Source: Planctomycetota bacterium
Lineage (GTDB): Bacteria; Planctomycetota; UBA1135; UBA2386
Length of the DNA stretch: 64,000 bases
Direction of reading: 5' to 3'
NCBI GenBank assembly: GCA_020849665.1
Contig: JADLFX010000107.1
Coordinates: 1-64,000, forward strand
A program made the position numbers and the translations under genes. The notes beneath the pieces are model-generated. The model was not told the DNA's origin. It did not search any database and saw only the letters and a list, made by a program, of their open reading frames with translations. This document shows positions 1 through 9,453 of the stretch, piece after piece. The stretch's first letter is position 1; each line of letters opens with the position of its first letter.

Positions 1-2
1 AT

Positions 3-3000
3 CTGCGGCCGGCGCGGCAGGTGCGCTTCCAGCGCGACGGCGACACCGTGAAGCCGACCGCATTCCAGCCGCCGCTGAGCGACGCGGAGGCGCGCACGTT
101 CGTCGACCAGATCGTGGCCCTGCGCGGTGATCGCGCGCTCACTCTCGACGAGCAGCGCGCCGGCGGCGAAGGTGCGCCGCGCGCGTTCGACGGCTGGGAA
201 GACCTCGTGAAGCGCGTGTTCCGCCCGCGGTTCGCCGAGGCGGCCGACGACCAGGCCAAGCGCCGCCTGCTGCTGCTCTACTCGGCGCTGCTCAACGGCA
301 AGGACGGCGGTGTCGAGATGGGCACGGCGCCGCTGACGTTCGCGTCCGGCAACGCCGTCGCCTACCGCGCCGCCGCGGCCCGCCGGCGCATCGCGGGACA
401 GGAGGTGGGCCGCCTGGAGCTGAGCGGCGTCGCGGCCGTCATGCCTGGGGCGGCGCTGCAGCGTCTCTTCCACACCCAGGAGGGCCTGGAGGAGGCGTTC
501 CGTCTCGACCGGCGGGCGCCCTACTTCCAGACCTTCCCGATCAACGTCGCCGCGATCCTGCCCAACGACCTCGGCACCGACCCCGCCTCCCGCCACTTCG
601 CGCATCTCGTGCCCGAGGCGTTCCCGCAGATGGGCATGGGCGCCGCGCGCTTCCCGGCACGGGATCCGCTCGGCGCGGCGCTGCGCCCCGCGCCGTCCAG
701 CACGCCGTACGGCGGGCAGCTGCGCACGCATCAGGCGATGACGGTGGCCCTCGATCCCGAGGGCCGCGACGTCGTGCAGGAGGGGCCGTACGAGCTGGAG
801 AACTCCGGACCCGCCCCGGGCGCCGGCGCGGGCGGGCCGCAGGGACCGCAGGCCGGCGGCGCGGCCCGGAACCGCTTCCCGTTCAGCGGGCGAGGCGGCT
901 ACGTGGCCCGCCACGCGGTGAGCTTCTGGTTCAAGCTCAAGGACCTCGGCGACCAGGCGCTCTACGACCTGAGCGCCACCGAGCCGGACCGCAACCGGAT
1001 CCGCCTGCTGGTGCAGAACCGCGAGGTCGTGTTCGAGGTCCTGGACGAGGCCGGCGTGGACCCGGATCCCTCGCTCTCGAAGACCCAGGTGGAACGCAGC
1101 GCGGCGCGCTGGCGCGTCCCGGTCGACCAGGCGCGGCTGCAGCCGGATGTCTGGTATCACGTCAGCCTCTCCGCCGAGGGCACGCGCCCCGGTCAGATCA
1201 CGCTGCTGCTCGACGGGGTGCCGCGCAGCCAGCCCGACCTGCGCACCTTCCTGACGGCGCCGATCCCCGCCTACAAGGAGCAGAACAGCGGGCGGCCCTT
1301 CTACGACGAGCCGCTCCTGCATCCGAAGATCCAGGTGGAGAGCACCGAGGGCTTCCCGGAGCAGGGCGTGCTGCGCGTCGGCCTCGAGCTCTTCGAGTAC
1401 ACGAGCAAGACGCCCAGCACCTTCGAGTGCAAGTACGTCGACTCGTTCGGCGGGCGGGTCGCGCGCATGGGGCTCTTCGAGTACCGCCCGGACCTGCCGG
1501 TCGATGCGAGCGGCCGGCCGACGCGCAACGCCGAGGATCTGGTGCGCGGCCAGAACCTGGACGTGACCCCCGAGCACCCGTCGGGCGCGGCGGTCGAGCT
1601 CTACGGCTACTCGCTGCCGATCTACCGGGACACGATCCTCAACCCCGGCTCGGCCCGCCTGACGGGCGAGATCCAGGCGTTCGCCATCGCCCGCGCGTAT
1701 GTCAGCAACGCCAAGACGATCACGGTCGCCGGCCAGCGATCGAGCATCACGCTGGGGCGCGGCCTGCCGGCCAATGCCAGCGAGAACCCGGACATCGAGC
1801 TCGGCGATCCGGTCGTGCCGGCGGCCAACGCCAGCTACCCGCCGGCCCAGGCTCCCGACCGGATCGCCGGCGCGTTCTCCACCACGGGCGGCTTCGCGCT
1901 GCTGGTGCAGTACGCCGACGAGCGCAACTACCAGCCCGACCCGACCACCACCGCGGCCTTCGCCTTCGGCGGGATCGAGGTCATCCGCTACACCTCGCGC
2001 CAGGGCAACAAGCTGAGCGGCGTCACGCGTGCCGCGCAGCTGCCCGGGCAGCAGGTGACCGTGCGCGGGCTCTACGACGGGCAGCCGCGCACGTTCATCT
2101 TCGACTACGACAAGTCGATCACCGTCGGGCGGACGCCGGCGCGCGACCTGATCCAGTACCAGTGCTACGTCGTCCCGATCTCGCTCCCCGTCCAGGGGCA
2201 GGTGACGGATCCCACCACGCTCGGCTACGTGGAGTGGCTGCAGATCTACCCCGGTCCGGGCGACGCCGAGAACGACACGGAGTGGGTGCGCTACGACCTC
2301 CTCGTCGACCGCCAGCACGTGGTCCGCACGCAGCCCTCGGCCTGGTTCTCGGTGTTCCGGGCGATCACCAGCCGGGGGGGCGCGAACTCCGGCCAGCCGA
2401 TCGGGCCTGGCGGCGGCTCCCTCACCCCGGGCGACGAGGGACAGCTCGACTACGGCCAGCCGCGCGGCGACGGCGTGCGCCGGATCGGCTACCTCGACCC
2501 GATCGAGGACGTCGGCAGGAACGGCTATCCGATCGTGAACGTGACGCGGAACGCGCTGGGGTTCCGCGGCGATCCGTTCACCGGCACCACGAGCCACACG
2601 CAGCGCGCGAACGCCATGGTGCTGCCCGTGCACCGCATGGAGCTCGACTGGGGCAACTACGGCGCGCTCACCGGTCGGGCCGGGCGGCACGACCGCATCG
2701 GTCTGGTGGGCGGCCTTGCCACCGCGTCGGGTTCACGCGCGGCCCTCGAGTGGCACACGGTGAACTGGACCGCGCGCCGCTACGGCTCGGACAACCCGCA
2801 ACAGGGTCAGCAGCGCGGCGCCGTGCAGCGGCTGGGCCGCTACCCGTTCCAGCTCGTGGGCTTCAAGGACCCGCTGCGCACGCTCTACACCGGGCCGACG
2901 GACCGCAACGACCTCGCCGACGTGCGTGCCGTGGATCGCATCGTCAAGTTCCCCAGCGGAGAGCTGCCCGCGGCGTACGTCGACCTGGCCATGTTCGGTG

Positions 3001-4055
3001 CGACCCGCCAGCAGGACGTGAACCCGTCGCGCGCGGTGATCGACGAGATCGATCTGGTGCGCCACCGCCACCCGCCCATCTCCGCGCCGCTGGCCGCGAT
3101 CCTCGACCAGACTCTCAGCGACGCCGGCACCGAGATCCTGGTACGCGCCGACCTCGGCGTGAGCCCGGTCGGTCCGGTGGCGGCGGGCAACGTCCTGGCC
3201 ACGATCCCGCCCACGGGCGGGCTGCTGCGGATCGACGACGAGATCCTTGCCTACTCGGAGTACCAGTCCGGCCGCTTCACCGTGGCGCGCTCGGGCCGCG
3301 GCCTGCTCGGCACGCAGCCACGCGCCCACGCCGAGGGGGCGATGGTGTTCTTCCTCGACCAGGTGCCCGCGGCGATCCTGGCGGAGGGGGCGAGCGAGAC
3401 CGGTGCGACGCTGCAGCTGCAGGCCCTGGGCGAGCTCTCGCCGTTCTCGGGCACGGTCCTGCTCAAGACCGAGCTGCTGCACTACACCTGGACCCGGGCC
3501 GGGCGCATCCTGGAGATGCCGCGTTGGAGCGACCCGGAGCGCCCCGACACGCAGGGCCGCGGGCTCTTCCGCGGCCGCTACGGCACCCTGCCGGTCAGTG
3601 CCCTGGGTGGCGAGCCGGTGATCGCGTTCCCATTCCGCTACTGGGATCGCCACCACGAACGCGCGGACGACCCCGAACAGGCCTACGTGCAGCTCTCGCC
3701 CCGCAACTCGCCGGTCTACTACACGGGGATCACGTGGGAGGAAGAGCTGCCCGACCCACTGGTCGACCTGCACTGCTACGTGCGCGTCGACGAGCGCTCG
3801 CGCTTCGACCAGGAACCCGGCGTGGCCCCCGGGCTGTACCTGTTCCGCGACCCGCTCGCCAACGGACGCCCGAACCCGATCGGCTGGCAGGGGAGCCGGC
3901 TGGAGGCGCGCTTCGTGCACGTCTACCGGCCCGGGGCCTTCGACCCGATCACGTTCCAGGGCCAGGCGTGGAAGCGGGCACCGACCGTGAAGTCGGTCCG
4001 CATCGGCTACGAGGGCGGCTCGCGGATCCTGGAGGAGAGGGTGACGGCGCGATGA
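3..4055 (+). CDS. Giant LamG-containing protein of a pseudopilin operon (5' partial)
   Basis: The frame is open from the first bases, so the true start probably lies upstream; the first internal start codon is a GTG at 21. About 1,350 residues are visible. A stretch near residues 295-390 (SFWFKLKD, then WYHVSLS and LLLDGVPR) looks like a LamG/concanavalin-type sandwich domain. Around residues 1068-1200 there are repeated segments ending in RG-x(2-3)-GT that resemble the C-terminus of the next gene. The N-terminal part (FDGWEDLVKRV) is loosely like the non-pilin domain of GspK-type minor pseudopilins. The stop overlaps the next ATG (ATGA), and the two following genes are pseudopilins. I infer an envelope or pilus-tip surface protein; the exact function is not known. 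Confidence 0.75.
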   Translation: MRPARQVRFQRDGDTVKPTAFQPPLSDAEARTFVDQIVALRGDRALTLDEQRAGGEGAPRAFDGWEDLVKRVFRPRFAEAADDQAKRRLLLLYSALLNGKDGGVEMGTAPLTFASGNAVAYRAAAARRRIAGQEVGRLELSGVAAVMPGAALQRLFHTQEGLEEAFRLDRRAPYFQTFPINVAAILPNDLGTDPASRHFAHLVPEAFPQMGMGAARFPARDPLGAALRPAPSSTPYGGQLRTHQAMTVALDPEGRDVVQEGPYELENSGPAPGAGAGGPQGPQAGGAARNRFPFSGRGGYVARHAVSFWFKLKDLGDQALYDLSATEPDRNRIRLLVQNREVVFEVLDEAGVDPDPSLSKTQVERSAARWRVPVDQARLQPDVWYHVSLSAEGTRPGQITLLLDGVPRSQPDLRTFLTAPIPAYKEQNSGRPFYDEPLLHPKIQVESTEGFPEQGVLRVGLELFEYTSKTPSTFECKYVDSFGGRVARMGLFEYRPDLPVDASGRPTRNAEDLVRGQNLDVTPEHPSGAAVELYGYSLPIYRDTILNPGSARLTGEIQAFAIARAYVSNAKTITVAGQRSSITLGRGLPANASENPDIELGDPVVPAANASYPPAQAPDRIAGAFSTTGGFALLVQYADERNYQPDPTTTAAFAFGGIEVIRYTSRQGNKLSGVTRAAQLPGQQVTVRGLYDGQPRTFIFDYDKSITVGRTPARDLIQYQCYVVPISLPVQGQVTDPTTLGYVEWLQIYPGPGDAENDTEWVRYDLLVDRQHVVRTQPSAWFSVFRAITSRGGANSGQPIGPGGGSLTPGDEGQLDYGQPRGDGVRRIGYLDPIEDVGRNGYPIVNVTRNALGFRGDPFTGTTSHTQRANAMVLPVHRMELDWGNYGALTGRAGRHDRIGLVGGLATASGSRAALEWHTVNWTARRYGSDNPQQGQQRGAVQRLGRYPFQLVGFKDPLRTLYTGPTDRNDLADVRAVDRIVKFPSGELPAAYVDLAMFGATRQQDVNPSRAVIDEIDLVRHRHPPISAPLAAILDQTLSDAGTEILVRADLGVSPVGPVAAGNVLATIPPTGGLLRIDDEILAYSEYQSGRFTVARSGRGLLGTQPRAHAEGAMVFFLDQVPAAILAEGASETGATLQLQALGELSPFSGTVLLKTELLHYTWTRAGRILEMPRWSDPERPDTQGRGLFRGRYGTLPVSALGGEPVIAFPFRYWDRHHERADDPEQAYVQLSPRNSPVYYTGITWEEELPDPLVDLHCYVRVDERSRFDQEPGVAPGLYLFRDPLANGRPNPIGWQGSRLEARFVHVYRPGAFDPITFQGQAWKRAPTVKSVRIGYEGGSRILEERVTAR

Positions 4056-5215
4056 ACCACGGTCCGCGCAGCCGCCAGCGGGGCTTCACCCTGGTCGAGA
4101 CCCTCGTGGTCACCGGCCTGCTCGCCGGCTTCCTGGTGTTCCTGGTCCAGCTCCTGAACTCCGGCATCGGCCTCTTCCAGGAAGGGGACGAGGGCCAGGA
4201 ACTCTCGGATCGCGCCCATGCGGCGAGCGAGGCGGTACGCACCACCCTCGCCGCGATGGCCGGACCCACCGGAGACGGCGCGTCGGGCGACTCGCAGGGC
4301 GTGCGACTGCTGGTGACGCGCGCGCCCCTCGGCTTCGATCCGGCCAAGGGCGACGTGCAGGTCCTGCGTTCCACGGTGCACGTGGATCCTCGCGAGGAGG
4401 AGGCCCTGGCGGAGCGGGCGAAGCGCGAGCGGGGCCCCGCCGGCCGCGCGGAGGAGGAGGATGCGCTCGAGGCGGCCACCCGGCGCGGCCTCGGCACGCT
4501 GCTCTTCCTGCCCTGGCCCGCGGGCGATGCCGAGGGTGCGTACCTGGAGCTGCGGCGGGGCGTGTTCCTGCAGGGCGAAGGCGTGCCCCTGCGCGATGGC
4601 GGGAGCATGGAAGTGCTCGATCTGCAGCCGCTGGACGGCGAGACCTTTCCGCCGGCGTTGGTGCAGGCGCGCACGCGACCGGTGGCCACCGGACTCCTGC
4701 ACGTGGAGATGGCCTTCTGGTCGCAGTTCACGCGCGACTGGCAGAGCACCAGTCCCGGCAGCGGACCCGAGTCGGTGTGGGATTCGGCCCGTGCCGGGCT
4801 CTTCCTGGGCGAGAAGGACGACGCCCGCCGCTTCGCCCTCGACATCGGGCCCCAGGCCAAGGACGACCCGGCCCTGCATGTGTGGCCGCGCTGGATCCGC
4901 GTCACCGTGGTCGTGGACCGCGGCCCGGGCGCGATCGCTCCCGGAATCCTGGCCGAAGAGGTCGGCCCCGGATCCACCACGCTGCGCGTGCGGAACGACC
5001 GGGACCTGCCGGACCCCGAGGAGGTGCAGTACCTCAAGCTGGGCGGCGAGTGGATCCGCTGCACGCAGCGCGACGGGCCGATCCTGCGCGGCGTGCAGCG
5101 CGGCCTCCGCGGCACCAAGGCGGCGACCCATGCCGTGGGCACCCGCCTGCGCTACGGCCGCACGCAGGTCTTCTACCTCCGTGTCCCGCACGGGAAGGAC
5201 AGCTGGAATGGCTGA
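4052..5215 (+). CDS. GspJ-like prepilin/pseudopilin
   Basis: The 387-residue protein begins with a short basic leader and a type IV prepilin site, QRG then FTLVETLVV, followed by one hydrophobic helix. This is the hallmark of substrates of prepilin peptidase PilD/GspO. Its size and position before a GspI-like gene suggest a minor pseudopilin of the GspJ kind. The last ~60 residues (GGEWIRCTQ ... RGLRGT ... H..G) form a small beta-rich segment also found in the upstream protein, which is unusual for GspJ. The ATG overlaps the upstream stop by 4 nt, implying translational coupling. Confidence 0.8.
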   Translation: MNHGPRSRQRGFTLVETLVVTGLLAGFLVFLVQLLNSGIGLFQEGDEGQELSDRAHAASEAVRTTLAAMAGPTGDGASGDSQGVRLLVTRAPLGFDPAKGDVQVLRSTVHVDPREEEALAERAKRERGPAGRAEEEDALEAATRRGLGTLLFLPWPAGDAEGAYLELRRGVFLQGEGVPLRDGGSMEVLDLQPLDGETFPPALVQARTRPVATGLLHVEMAFWSQFTRDWQSTSPGSGPESVWDSARAGLFLGEKDDARRFALDIGPQAKDDPALHVWPRWIRVTVVVDRGPGAIAPGILAEEVGPGSTTLRVRNDRDLPDPEEVQYLKLGGEWIRCTQRDGPILRGVQRGLRGTKAATHAVGTRLRYGRTQVFYLRVPHGKDSWNG

Positions 5216-5669
5216 GATCCGCGCTCCCCACCCGCCCCGCGCATCCGCGGCCGGCTTCACCCTGGTGGAGATGATGGCCGCGGTGGGCATCCTGGCCTTC
5301 GGCATGTCCGCGCTCATCGGCGTGCTCTCGGCGGGCGTGTCCGGGCGGCGCAACGCCGAGGCCCAGAGCCGTGCCGTGGCCCTGGCCGGGCACGTGCTCT
5401 TCGAGCTGGAGGAGCGCTACCTGCGCGCGCCGCGTCCGGGCGATCCGCCGCCCGCCGACCTCGCCGTCGACCGGGTCGACGGTTATCCGGGGATGCGCTA
5501 CACGGTCCGCTTCGTCGCGGACGAGGAGCATCCGGAGCTGATCCTGGCCCGGGTGCGGGTCCAGTGGCGGCAGCAGGGAGAGGTGCAGAGCGAGGAGTTC
5601 CAGCGCATCCTTCCCTTGCACGAGTCCTATTCGGTCCGGGTCGGGCGGCTGCGGCCCGAGAATGGTTGA
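5208..5669 (+). CDS. GspI/PilV-like pseudopilin
   Basis: The 153-residue protein has the prepilin motif AAG then FTLVEMMAAVGIL at residues 14-29 and a compact C-terminal domain, the usual size of GspI/PilV minor pseudopilins. The start at 5208 lies inside the 3' end of the GspJ-like gene (8-nt overlap). It should be processed by prepilin peptidase and assembled into a type II secretion pseudopilus or type IV pilus tip. The assignment to GspI rather than PilV is by operon context only. Confidence 0.8.
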   Translation: MAEIRAPHPPRASAAGFTLVEMMAAVGILAFGMSALIGVLSAGVSGRRNAEAQSRAVALAGHVLFELEERYLRAPRPGDPPPADLAVDRVDGYPGMRYTVRFVADEEHPELILARVRVQWRQQGEVQSEEFQRILPLHESYSVRVGRLRPENG

Positions 5670-5679
5670 GGAGTCTCCG

Positions 5680-7167
5680 ATGCAGATGCCCTTGCTCCAC
5701 GCGTTCCTGGCGATCCTGGCGGCCTGCGTGCCGGCCGCGGCCCTCAGCGGGCAGGTGGTCCAGCTCAAGACCGGCCACCTGCTGGCCGGCGAGGTCGTGC
5801 GCGCCGACGAGGACGGCCTGGAGTTCCGCAGGGTCGACAACGGCGGCGTCCTGCAGCTGCGATGGGACCACCTCTCCAGCGAGAGCGCGCGCACGATCCA
5901 GCGGCGCTTCCGCATCGCCCAGGAGGACGACGGCGAGGTCCTGGTCGACGCCGCGGCGATCCGCTACGAGCTGCCGGGCGGCAGCGTGGGGGAGGTGGTG
6001 GGCCGGGTGCTCGGCAAGGACGGCAAGGACCTGCTGGTACGCACCAAGGGGCATCCCTCGCTGCGGATCCCGCAGGAACGCTTCCGTTCGATGACCACGC
6101 GCCAGGTGCCGGTGGCCGAACTCTACACGCGCGACGAGTACTACCGCGAGAAGCTCAACGAGGCCAACCCCGGGGACGAGGCCGACAAGCACGTGCTCCT
6201 CGCCGACCTGCTGATGCGCGTGCGCGACTACGAGCACGCCCGCCAGCACCTGGACCGGGCCGTGGAGCTGGGCAACTCGCTGCAGCCCAAGGCCCTGGAC
6301 GAGCGCATCAAGCGCCTCAAGCTCTACCAGGAACGGGCCAAGGAGCGCGACCTGCTCAGCGAGATCGCCGCGCGCCGCGCCCAGAAGGACTTCGCCAAGG
6401 CCCTGGAGCTGGTGGCGACCTTCGAGAAGGAGTTCCCCAACTCGCCGCTCAAGCCCGAGTTCGACAAGGAGAAGGAGCGCCTCGCCAAGGCGCGGGAACG
6501 CTGGCTCGCCGATCAGGTCATCGCGAGCTGGTACCAGAACGTGCCGGTGGTCGCCTACGCCAAGGCGCAGGAGAAGGGCCTCACCTACCAGGCCGCCCGC
6601 AGCTACGCCGAGACCCAGATGGGCAAGGACCTGCGCGCCAAGGTCGCCAAGGTGGTCGGCATCCCCGAGGCCGAGGCGACCCAGCTCTGGCAGCAGCGCA
6701 TCGAGCGCGGCTTCGCGAAGGAGCGCACCATCAGCTACAGCATCGGCTCGTGGGTGCTCGGCGAGAAGGCGATCCTCAAGGACACCGCCCAGGGCAAGGC
6801 CGAGGAGAAGGACGGCGCGGGCAAGTCGACCTCGCAGGAGGACAAGCAGGTCGAGGAGCAGATCCGCCGGATCCGGGCCATCATGGAGCGGGCCCGGCGC
6901 ACGTCGGGCGGCGAGGGCCAGCCGCAGGAACAGAGCGAGGAGGACTGGTGGAAGGAGTACCCGGTGGGCAGCCGCGCGCAGTGGATCGCCGCCTACTACG
7001 CCGAGTTCTCCGGCGACGCCAAGATGGTGCGCGCCTACACCTCCGACTGCATCAACTGCGGCGGCCGTGGCACGACCGAGGAGGTGGGGGAGAAGGGCGA
7101 ACCCAAGAAGATCAAGTGCTTCCTCTGTCACGGCACCCGCTTCACCCGGCGGATCCGGGTCTGGTGA
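5680..7167 (+). CDS. Secreted protein with C-terminal CxxCxG zinc-knuckle
   Basis: The protein is 495 residues. The ATG at 5680 is preferred over 5662 because GAGGAG sits 6 nt upstream and it gives a clean signal peptide (MQMPLLHAFLAILAAC). An SH3-like segment follows (VQLKTGHLLAGEVV), then a long charged helical region with TPR-like spacing (residues 160-270). The end carries CINCGGRG and CFLCHGT, two CxxCxG repeats like half of a DnaJ zinc-binding domain. This suggests a protein-interaction or redox role outside the cytoplasm. I do not recognise a named family. Its stop overlaps the next GTG. Confidence 0.7.
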   Translation: MQMPLLHAFLAILAACVPAAALSGQVVQLKTGHLLAGEVVRADEDGLEFRRVDNGGVLQLRWDHLSSESARTIQRRFRIAQEDDGEVLVDAAAIRYELPGGSVGEVVGRVLGKDGKDLLVRTKGHPSLRIPQERFRSMTTRQVPVAELYTRDEYYREKLNEANPGDEADKHVLLADLLMRVRDYEHARQHLDRAVELGNSLQPKALDERIKRLKLYQERAKERDLLSEIAARRAQKDFAKALELVATFEKEFPNSPLKPEFDKEKERLAKARERWLADQVIASWYQNVPVVAYAKAQEKGLTYQAARSYAETQMGKDLRAKVAKVVGIPEAEATQLWQQRIERGFAKERTISYSIGSWVLGEKAILKDTAQGKAEEKDGAGKSTSQEDKQVEEQIRRIRAIMERARRTSGGEGQPQEQSEEDWWKEYPVGSRAQWIAAYYAEFSGDAKMVRAYTSDCINCGGRGTTEEVGEKGEPKKIKCFLCHGTRFTRRIRVW

Positions 7168-8165
7168 TCCGCGCGCTCCTCGCCGTCGTGCTGCCGCTCG
7201 CGGCGTGCTCCCAGGTGCCGCGCGACGCTGCCGAGGCGGTCCGCGGCGGGAGCGACGCTGCGGCCGCGCGCGAGGCGTCCGCCACCCTGCCCGTGCACCG
7301 TTCGGACCTGGGCGTGGCGGCGGGGCCGCAGGACCTGCCGCCGCGGATCCTGCTGCCCGACGCCGGGACGCGCGACGAGGAGGTGGCGCGGGCGGGCACG
7401 ATCCAGATCCGCAAGGCCCACGTGTTCGAGCGCCTGCTGGAGACCGACCCTGCCCGGGCGCGCGACCTGACCGACATGCTGGTGCTGGATGCCCTCGTGG
7501 CCCAGCAGGCCGAGCGCTTCGCCATCCGTGTCGATCCTGCCACGATCGACACGATGGTCCAGGAGGAGGAGGAGCGCCTGCGCAAGCAGGTCGAGAAGGA
7601 GCTCAGCACCCGGGTGAGCTTCGAGCTCTACGTGGCCCGGCAGATGGGCATGCGGGTGGAGGAGTACCGGCGCTGGCTCCGCCTCTCCCTCGCGCGCAAG
7701 GTCTACCGCGAGTACGTCGCCCGCTACCTCGGGATGCGCGAGGACCGGGTCCAGGTCCGCTACGTGGTGTCCGCGGACCGCAAGGTGCTCGAGGAGGTGT
7801 CCCAGAAGGTCCAGGCCGGTGCCGACTTCGCCACCCTCGCCCTGCGCCACTCCGAGGACGAGACGCGCAGCGACGGCGGGCTGCTGCCCCCCTTCGGGCG
7901 CGGCTTCGAGCATCCGGTGGCCAAGAAGGCGTTCGAGCTGGAGCCCGGGCAGCTCTCGCCGATCCTCGAGTACACGGCGGGCGGTGCCACGCGCCACTAC
8001 CTGGTCTACTGCGTGCGCCGCATGCCGGCCCGGGTGGTCGAGTTCGCGGCCGTGCGCGAGGAGCTCGACCGCGACATGCGGGCGAGGCCGCTCTCCGCGT
8101 TCGAGTTCAACGCGTTCTATCTGCAGCTGCGCGGCGCCGCCGAAGCCCTTCCCTCGGGGCGCTGA
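7164..8165 (+). CDS. Parvulin-type peptidyl-prolyl isomerase lipoprotein (PpiC/SurA-like)
   Basis: The 333-residue protein starts at a GTG overlapping the previous stop (GTGA). The signal sequence ends in a lipobox (LPLAAC), so it should be a lipoprotein. A helical SurA/PrsA-like N-terminal region (residues 75-200) is followed by a parvulin domain: VRYVVSADRK, then ADFATLALRHSEDETRSDGG, LPPFGRG and FELEPGQLSPI. Such proteins assist folding of exported proteins. Its place directly behind pseudopilin genes fits a helper for secreted or pilus proteins. Confidence 0.85.
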   Translation: MIRALLAVVLPLAACSQVPRDAAEAVRGGSDAAAAREASATLPVHRSDLGVAAGPQDLPPRILLPDAGTRDEEVARAGTIQIRKAHVFERLLETDPARARDLTDMLVLDALVAQQAERFAIRVDPATIDTMVQEEEERLRKQVEKELSTRVSFELYVARQMGMRVEEYRRWLRLSLARKVYREYVARYLGMREDRVQVRYVVSADRKVLEEVSQKVQAGADFATLALRHSEDETRSDGGLLPPFGRGFEHPVAKKAFELEPGQLSPILEYTAGGATRHYLVYCVRRMPARVVEFAAVREELDRDMRARPLSAFEFNAFYLQLRGAAEALPSGR

Positions 8166-8186
8166 TCTCGCTACAAACCCGCTCCC

Positions 8187-9113
8187 ATGGACGACATCAC
8201 GCGGGAGTCCTCAGGACTCCCGTCCGAGCCGCAGGAGGGGGTCTCCCGGCCGGTACTGGATCGCGCCGTGGACAGCGAGGCGGGGCTGGACGATCTCGTC
8301 CACGGGCGCAGGATGGAGCCGTTCGACCGGCTGGCAGGGCTGGTCCAGGACGCCGAGGAGCCACGCGTGTCCAGCGACGCAATGCCCGAGCCCGACCCCG
8401 AGCCCCGACCGCGCATCCTGCCCGGATCGGGCGGGGACGGCACTCCGGAGCCGGCGGGCGCCGATGCAGGCGAGGAACCGGGCATGGCCGCACCGGGCAC
8501 CATCGAGGCCGAGGCCGAGGTCGAAGCCGAGCCCGACGAGGTGCCCACGGTCGGCGAGCACGAGGCGCTCGAGGCCGCACCGCCGATCCACGACGCCGCG
8601 CACATGGGGCGCGTGCTGCTGGCGCTCCTGCTCGCCTCGCGCGAGACGCTTAGCTTCCTGCGCATCGCCCAGGTCTGCGACACGTCGCAGGCGATGGTGC
8701 GCGACGGCGTGGCGTGGCTGCAGGGCGAGCTGCAGAACCAGCACCTGCCGCTCGAGCTCCTGGTCACCGACACCTCGGTGAAGGCGCTCACCGCGCCGGC
8801 GGTCTTCCCCTACCTGCAGCGTCTGCGCGGCATCCGCCGCGCCGAGAAGCTCACGCAGGCGGCGCTGGAGACCCTGGCGGTCATCGCGTACCGGCAGCCG
8901 GTGTTGCGCGCCGAGATCGAGGCGATCCGCGGCGTGAAGGCCGGCCCGATGCTGCGCACGTTGCTCGACCACAAGCTGGTGAAGGTCGTGGGCCGCGCCG
9001 ACGTGCCGGGGCGTCCGCTGCAGTACGGGACCACGCAGCACTTCCTGGAGCGCTTCGGCCTGGCGTCGCTGAAGGATCTGCCGAGCCTGAAGGAGTTCAA
9101 GCAGCTCGACTGA
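8187..9113 (+). CDS. scpB: Segregation and condensation protein B
   Basis: Residues ~135-308 match ScpB, the winged-helix partner of ScpA and SMC in the bacterial condensin. Visible hallmarks are LTQAALETLAVIAYRQPV, EIEAIRGVKAGPMLRTLL and YGTTQHFLERFGLASLKDLP. The first ~130 residues are acidic, Pro/Glu-rich and probably disordered; typical ScpB proteins lack this extension. The start at 8187 lies 21 nt after the previous stop. An scpA gene is not in the window. Confidence 0.92.
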   Translation: MDDITRESSGLPSEPQEGVSRPVLDRAVDSEAGLDDLVHGRRMEPFDRLAGLVQDAEEPRVSSDAMPEPDPEPRPRILPGSGGDGTPEPAGADAGEEPGMAAPGTIEAEAEVEAEPDEVPTVGEHEALEAAPPIHDAAHMGRVLLALLLASRETLSFLRIAQVCDTSQAMVRDGVAWLQGELQNQHLPLELLVTDTSVKALTAPAVFPYLQRLRGIRRAEKLTQAALETLAVIAYRQPVLRAEIEAIRGVKAGPMLRTLLDHKLVKVVGRADVPGRPLQYGTTQHFLERFGLASLKDLPSLKEFKQLD

Positions 9114-9123
9114 GGTCCCGCCG

Positions 9124-9146
9124 CCGCCGCGCGGCGACCGCGGCGG
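9124..9146 (+). terminator. GC hairpin after scpB
   Basis: There are perfect 8-bp arms (CCGCCGCG and CGCGGCGG) with a 7-nt loop 10 nt after the scpB stop. No T-tract follows, as is common in very GC-rich genomes. The hairpin is read directly; terminator function is inferred. Confidence 0.45.
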
Positions 9147-9297
9147 ACGGAACCAGCGAGCCTGCGCCGCTGCGCCGCTCGCCGGGCACTCCTGCGGCGG
9201 CGAGCCACGGCGCAGAAGGGCGGTCCGCCTGGGCCCGGGGGCGGGTCGCGCAGCCTTGACGGCCCGCAGGCTCGACCTACAGTTCCGCGGCCAACAG

Positions 9298-9375
9298 GTC
9301 CCGTTCGTCTAGCCCGGCCTAGGACATCACCCTTTCACGGTGGCGACAGGGGTTCGAATCCCCTACGGGACGCCA
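9298..9375 (+). tRNA. tRNA-Glu (anticodon TTC)
   Basis: The acceptor arms GTCCCGT and ACGGGAC pair fully. The anticodon stem TCACC/GGTGG encloses loop CTTTCAC with anticodon TTC at 9334-9336. The T-arm carries GGTTCGAATCC and CCA is encoded (9373-9375). Confidence 0.95.
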
Positions 9376-9379
9376 ATCC

Positions 9380-9406
9380 GGCCGCGGCGGACCACCGCCT
9401 GCGGCC
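9380..9406 (+). terminator. Hairpin downstream of tRNA-Glu
   Basis: An 11-bp GC stem (GGCCGCGGCGG against CCGCC-t-GCGGCC, one bulged T) has loop ACCA and starts 4 nt after the tRNA CCA. It is a likely tRNA terminator. Confidence 0.5.
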
Positions 9407-9453
9407 GTCCCCTGCGCCGCCGCCTCGGCAGCCTGGGATTGGTCCACGACGCC

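Noticed and set aside
2733-3920. 395-codon minus-strand frame inside the LamG gene
   Set aside because: It is antisense to a continuous well-formed plus-strand protein and is rich in Arg/His/Gln without any motif.
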